From Taxillus chinensis (taxonomy: Eukaryota > Streptophyta > Magnoliopsida > Santalales > Loranthaceae), in assembly GCA_023512835.1 (NCBI GenBank), contig CM042091.1:41368107-41432106 (forward strand): DNA of 64,000 nt, read 5' to 3'. A program made the position numbers and the translations under genes. The notes below the pieces were generated by a model. It saw only the letters and a list, made by a program, of their open reading frames with translations. It was not told the DNA's origin and did no database searches. Shown in pieces: positions 60,901 to 64,000 of the stretch. Positions within the stretch are counted from its first letter, which is position 1, and each line of letters starts with the position of its first letter.

Positions 60901-61452
60901 GGATAGGATGTTCTAGTATGATTATGAGTTACTTGGGCTGCGTGCCCTGAGTTGGTGGTCCTGATATTTGTTGTTTGTTTGATTATGCATTAAGCATGTA
61001 TTACATGGTAGGGTGTAGAGTTATAGGTCACCTACTAAGCTTATAGCTCACCCCTACTATTTTGTTTGTGGTTGTTATGTGTTGTTTGCCTTTCAGGTTT
61101 TGTTAAAGCTAGTGGAGGCTTTTCTTCCAGGAGGACTTTGCATGTTCGTGCTCTAAAGTACGGTGTAGTATGGATGCTTGTATATCTATCTTCTGATATA
61201 CTGTGTTGTATGATGTGATTTGATGGTATTGTACATGATTGCATGTGCAGTATGATTTTACTAGTTGGTGATTGAGACAACACTTGTGGTTTTGTCTCTT
61301 TCAGTGCTTGTCATCAACCCCCTGACCCTTTCAAGTGCGGGTAAGGGGAAGTCATATTCTAGTTCTAGGTTCCTAGAATCAGGGGCGTGACACTTCATTA
61401 CCAAATAAAGACTATCTCATAAACCAACCCAAACACAGGTCTTTATATAGGT

Positions 61453-61836
61453 TGGTGACAATAAGTTAACAATGGTGTTCGGATGCTGCGTGGGTGGTGA
61501 TGATGCAATGAAGCATTTAGGGGGAGAGAGAATAAAAATGGTAAGATACATACTCTCTATAAAGCATTCAAAGCATGGCATATCCACTACCTATTGTTAT
61601 ATGGCCTTAACAAAAGTGAAGTTAAAATTTTTACATGCTATCATACCCTCATCAAGTAAACTCTTTCTTGAAAAAAGGCTCACTTTTTAAAAAATCTCTT
61701 ATCATAAATGACTTTAAGCCTTTCTTATACATTTTTAACACTATGGGAGCATCATGCAAGTAGGTTTGCACTTGCAGTATGAATAATATAGGATAGTGGT
61801 AATAAATGAGAGCTGAGATGGGGTTGACCACCAATC

Positions 61837-61885
<49 letters not shown>

Positions 61886-62608
61886 ACGAATAAAAAAGAG
61901 GTGGTAATTAAGCAATCTATCATATTCAATAGTTATGGATAATAATAGAGTTGCAAGGATAGTGATGTGTATCTTTTTAAGAATAACAAGACCTAACAAT
62001 GAAATGGAATTTAAAATTATTTCAGGACAGATTCAAATGGAAAACTTAGACCCATTATTTATAAGTGTGGTTAGAAACCAATCTGGACCAATAAACTGAG
62101 CCGAATCGAATTGTATAAACAAAAAATACACTGTTTTTAAAATTGGTTTGCTTTATTTTGTTTGAAATTTTGGAAACTGATATATTACAGTTAGTTTATG
62201 ATTTAGCCTATTCAGTGACCGAACTAATCGAATATAATCTAATATATATTTAAAGACTTCATTTGTTTATCTTTCTACCTAGGTCACCTACAGATGCAAT
62301 CGTACCCCTTATGATTTTATATTCTTTCCTAAAATTGTAGCAGAGAATCAACACTATCAAACCATGTGGATAAATTGCGCTATGTTGATTCCATGTCTAT
62401 TTGCATAGTATCTAGCCAAGACACTCCATAAAGCTATCAGCTTGTCATTTTCCACTTTGGTGGTTTTTGATTGAGCATTAAAAGTAGTTAAATACTGATG
62501 AATTGAATCGAAAACTTATTCACCAAATCGAACTAATAATTGATGGTTTTATATTTTTATTGGTTAATTTTGGTTTGTTATTTTTCTAAACCGAAAGTCT
62601 TCAGTTTT
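61453..62608. other. Host or decayed-repeat DNA, no gene
   Basis: No supported gene. Contains (GA)n at 61839-61881. About 62080-62600 is enriched in ACCGAA/CGAATCGAA motifs typical of old dispersed plant repeats. Confidence 0.45.
61839..61881. repeat. (GA)n microsatellite
   Basis: Uninterrupted GA dinucleotide run of 43 nt. Confidence 0.95.
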
Positions 62609-64000
62609 GTATAGACCCATATTTAGATCACCTCAAAAGATAGTGCTAAAATGGTGTTGGTTGTATATGAATGCAGTATAACAATTAATATGAGAATTTT
62701 TAGTGTACTTGAGCCCAATTTGGAGTTCAGGACTCTAGATGGATATTTTTTATGATTTTGGTGATATTTTGTGATTAAATGGATTTATTATTAATTATTA
62801 TTATTAAAGGAAAATAGGGTTAAATAACTAGAGGATTATTTTTTAATTTTGGGTGATTAATAAAGTTGTTTTATAGTCAAGAAACCTTTAATTGAGTGGT
62901 TTTAAGAAACTGAGGGGGAATTATGAATTTAATTGTTTTAGATAGTTTTAGAGTCATAAAAGGACACAAACTTTGGTATTTAAGGAGTTTTGGATGTTTT
63001 TGGAAGGGAAAGAGAGACATATATAAGGCCAGAGTTTTGACATTTTTAAAGCATTCTTAAGTGTTCTTCACGATCTAGCCAATTTTTAGAGGTTAAAGGT
63101 AGGTGATCATATCCTTATTCATCTCTTCAAGGATTGAATGATAATTAGAATTGATTAAATTGTAGATTAAACCTAGAACGAACATGTTTTGCATGCAACT
63201 GAGATTGGGTTTAGAGAACTTTAAACTTAAACAAGATAACTGTGTTAGGGATAGATATATATAACTTGTTATTTATAGGTGAGAACATGAATGATATGAT
63301 ACCTTGAGACTTAAAGATCCATCCTTTAGGCTTTGTACTCAAGTTTATGGTTTGGGAAAATGATTAGATTCACCATATGCACATCAAGGTGACACATTAT
63401 TCACACGAGTAAGTCGGTGAGTTGAATGGTGATGATTGCATGGGGTGGCATGGAGTCCAAGGAGGCACGAGATGGCATGTTTTGGTACATGTGGTGCACA
63501 TGTGCGTGGCGAAGGTTGTTCACGTAGCAAGGCCACGTGTATGTTGTATGCGTGACGATGCATATAGCGCTGCACGTGGTGTTACTCGATACATGCATTT
63601 TTTGTATATTTTTGATGTAAAATGAAATGATATTTTTGTATATGTGCATTTGCCAAATCTTGCTAGAGGCCTTCTAGCAAACCTGAGTGAAGAAGGATTT
63701 ATTTATTTTTTGTTTTTTAGACTTTTGTTTTTTAGTTTTTTTTTTTGTGGATGCATGTTATGCATGGGATAAAAATAAAAAATAGAATGATATGATATAC
63801 AATGAATGCAAATGAAGGGTTAGTATAAACAGCAAGTAAGGTAGGGATAACATTTTAGAAAAAAAGGTTAGAATTCAAACACACAACTCAAACAAGGCAT
63901 GTATAATGATGCAACATACACATGAAGGTCAATGCCCCTGATGAGTGTTTAAATCTGAACTTATCTTATTCAATGGTTCCCAAGAAAATCCTACTTAGCC
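62609..64000 (+). mobile_element. Partial LTR-type unit (copy G), right end not in the window
   Basis: Starts TGTATAGACCCATATTT, the family edge seen in copy B. It shares 'TTGAGCCCAATTTGGAGTTC' with copy B's first part. In the plus sense it has TATATAA at 63020-63026 and a donor-like AAAG/GTAGGTG at 63099. No acceptor or GGGGCGTGACA end is seen before 64000. Small ORFs at 63384-63649 are not supported. Confidence 0.55.

Larger units (their letters stand above)
44159..61392 (+). mobile_element. Solo LTR copy B, inverted inside copy C, TSD CTTTA/CTTCA
   Basis: It consists of 44159-44575 plus 59128-61392, about 2.68 kb without its guest. It starts TATAAAGACCC (TG decayed to TA) and ends GGGGCGTGACA. 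The TSD copies CTTTA (44154-44158) and CTTCA (61393-61397) differ by one C/T change. In the plus sense a donor CCAG/GTAAGT straddles the guest insertion (CAG/GT at 44571-44575, AAGT at 59128). The acceptor TTTGCCTTTCAG/G is at 61096, followed by AGTGGAGG and TTTCTTCC... as in copy A. No gag or pol. Confidence 0.85.
42330..61447 (-). mobile_element. Solo LTR copy C, interrupted by inverted copy B, TSD TAGGT
   Basis: It consists of 42330-44158 plus 61398-61447, about 1.88 kb without its guest. The left edge is TGTCATGCCCC and the right edge GTCTTTATA (terminal CA decayed to TA). TAGGT lies at 42325-42329 and 61448-61452. In the minus sense: TATAAATA at 44018-44025, a (GA)n leader at 43926-44010, a donor-like CCAA/GTAGGTG at 43849, and an acceptor-like TTGACATTCAG/G at 42671. 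No internal domain is seen. Confidence 0.85.

Noticed and set aside
63384..63649. Overlapping His/Cys-containing ORFs near the right edge
   Set aside because: They come from a CATG/CACGTG-rich stretch, with no metal-binding motif and competing frames on both strands.

Overview
The window looks like nuclear DNA of a flowering plant. It holds one host gene with plant-type introns, and most of the rest is LTR-retrotransposon sequence. Host-like DNA is confined to about 3.4-4.2 kb, 5.5-13.6 kb, a few bases at 42.3 kb and 61.5-62.6 kb. The only host protein gene I can support is on the minus strand. It has three coding exons (7747-8308, 8392-8484, 11575-11693) and encodes an RS-rich N-terminus followed by nine CCHC zinc knuckles.

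The repeats can be ordered from target-site duplications (TSDs). Nest 1 (13602-42294) is a Ty3/gypsy chromovirus on the minus strand, about 5.5 kb without its guests. Its pol is split by a solo LTR (16090-17779, TSD AGGAA) and by a 21.5 kb block at a single ATTTG site. That block is an LTR unit (18098-24067, itself split by a Tat/Ogre-like solo LTR at 18950-22055, TSD GTCAT) followed directly by a 15.5 kb Ty1/copia element (24073-39592, itself split by a solo LTR at 28880-31304, TSD TAGAC). Nest 2 (42330-61447, TSD TAGGT) is four levels deep: LTR C contains inverted LTR B (44159-61392), which contains a third LTR (44576-59122), which contains a second copia element (44702-57929, TSD GTATT).

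The two copia elements are relatives of about 13.1 and 13.2 kb after removing guests. Each has LTRs of 1.35-1.40 kb, an initiator-Met primer site, gag with one zinc knuckle, protease, integrase, RT and RNase H. Each also has a long extra ORF between pol and the 3' LTR and several internal polypurine tracts. This layout fits the Sirevirus/SIRE-Maximus lineage with an env-position gene. All pol genes in the window are broken, mostly by C-to-T or G-to-A stop codons and small indels.

The most interesting material is outside the standard genes. (1) At least seven LTR-type units share ends near TGTAAAGACCC and GGGGCGTGACA. In several, a TATA box, a splice-donor-like site 75-170 nt downstream and a conserved acceptor-like site all lie inside the unit, suggesting an LTR-contained intron. 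(2) Two unrelated LTR families carry degenerate arrays of the same CGGARTAAGG-type motif in the same transcriptional orientation, including an identical 17-mer. (3) Two different elements inserted at exactly the same ATTTG site. (4) One LTR unit carries a 104-codon sense ORF preceded by an acceptor-like site. All similarity statements are by eye; no search was run.
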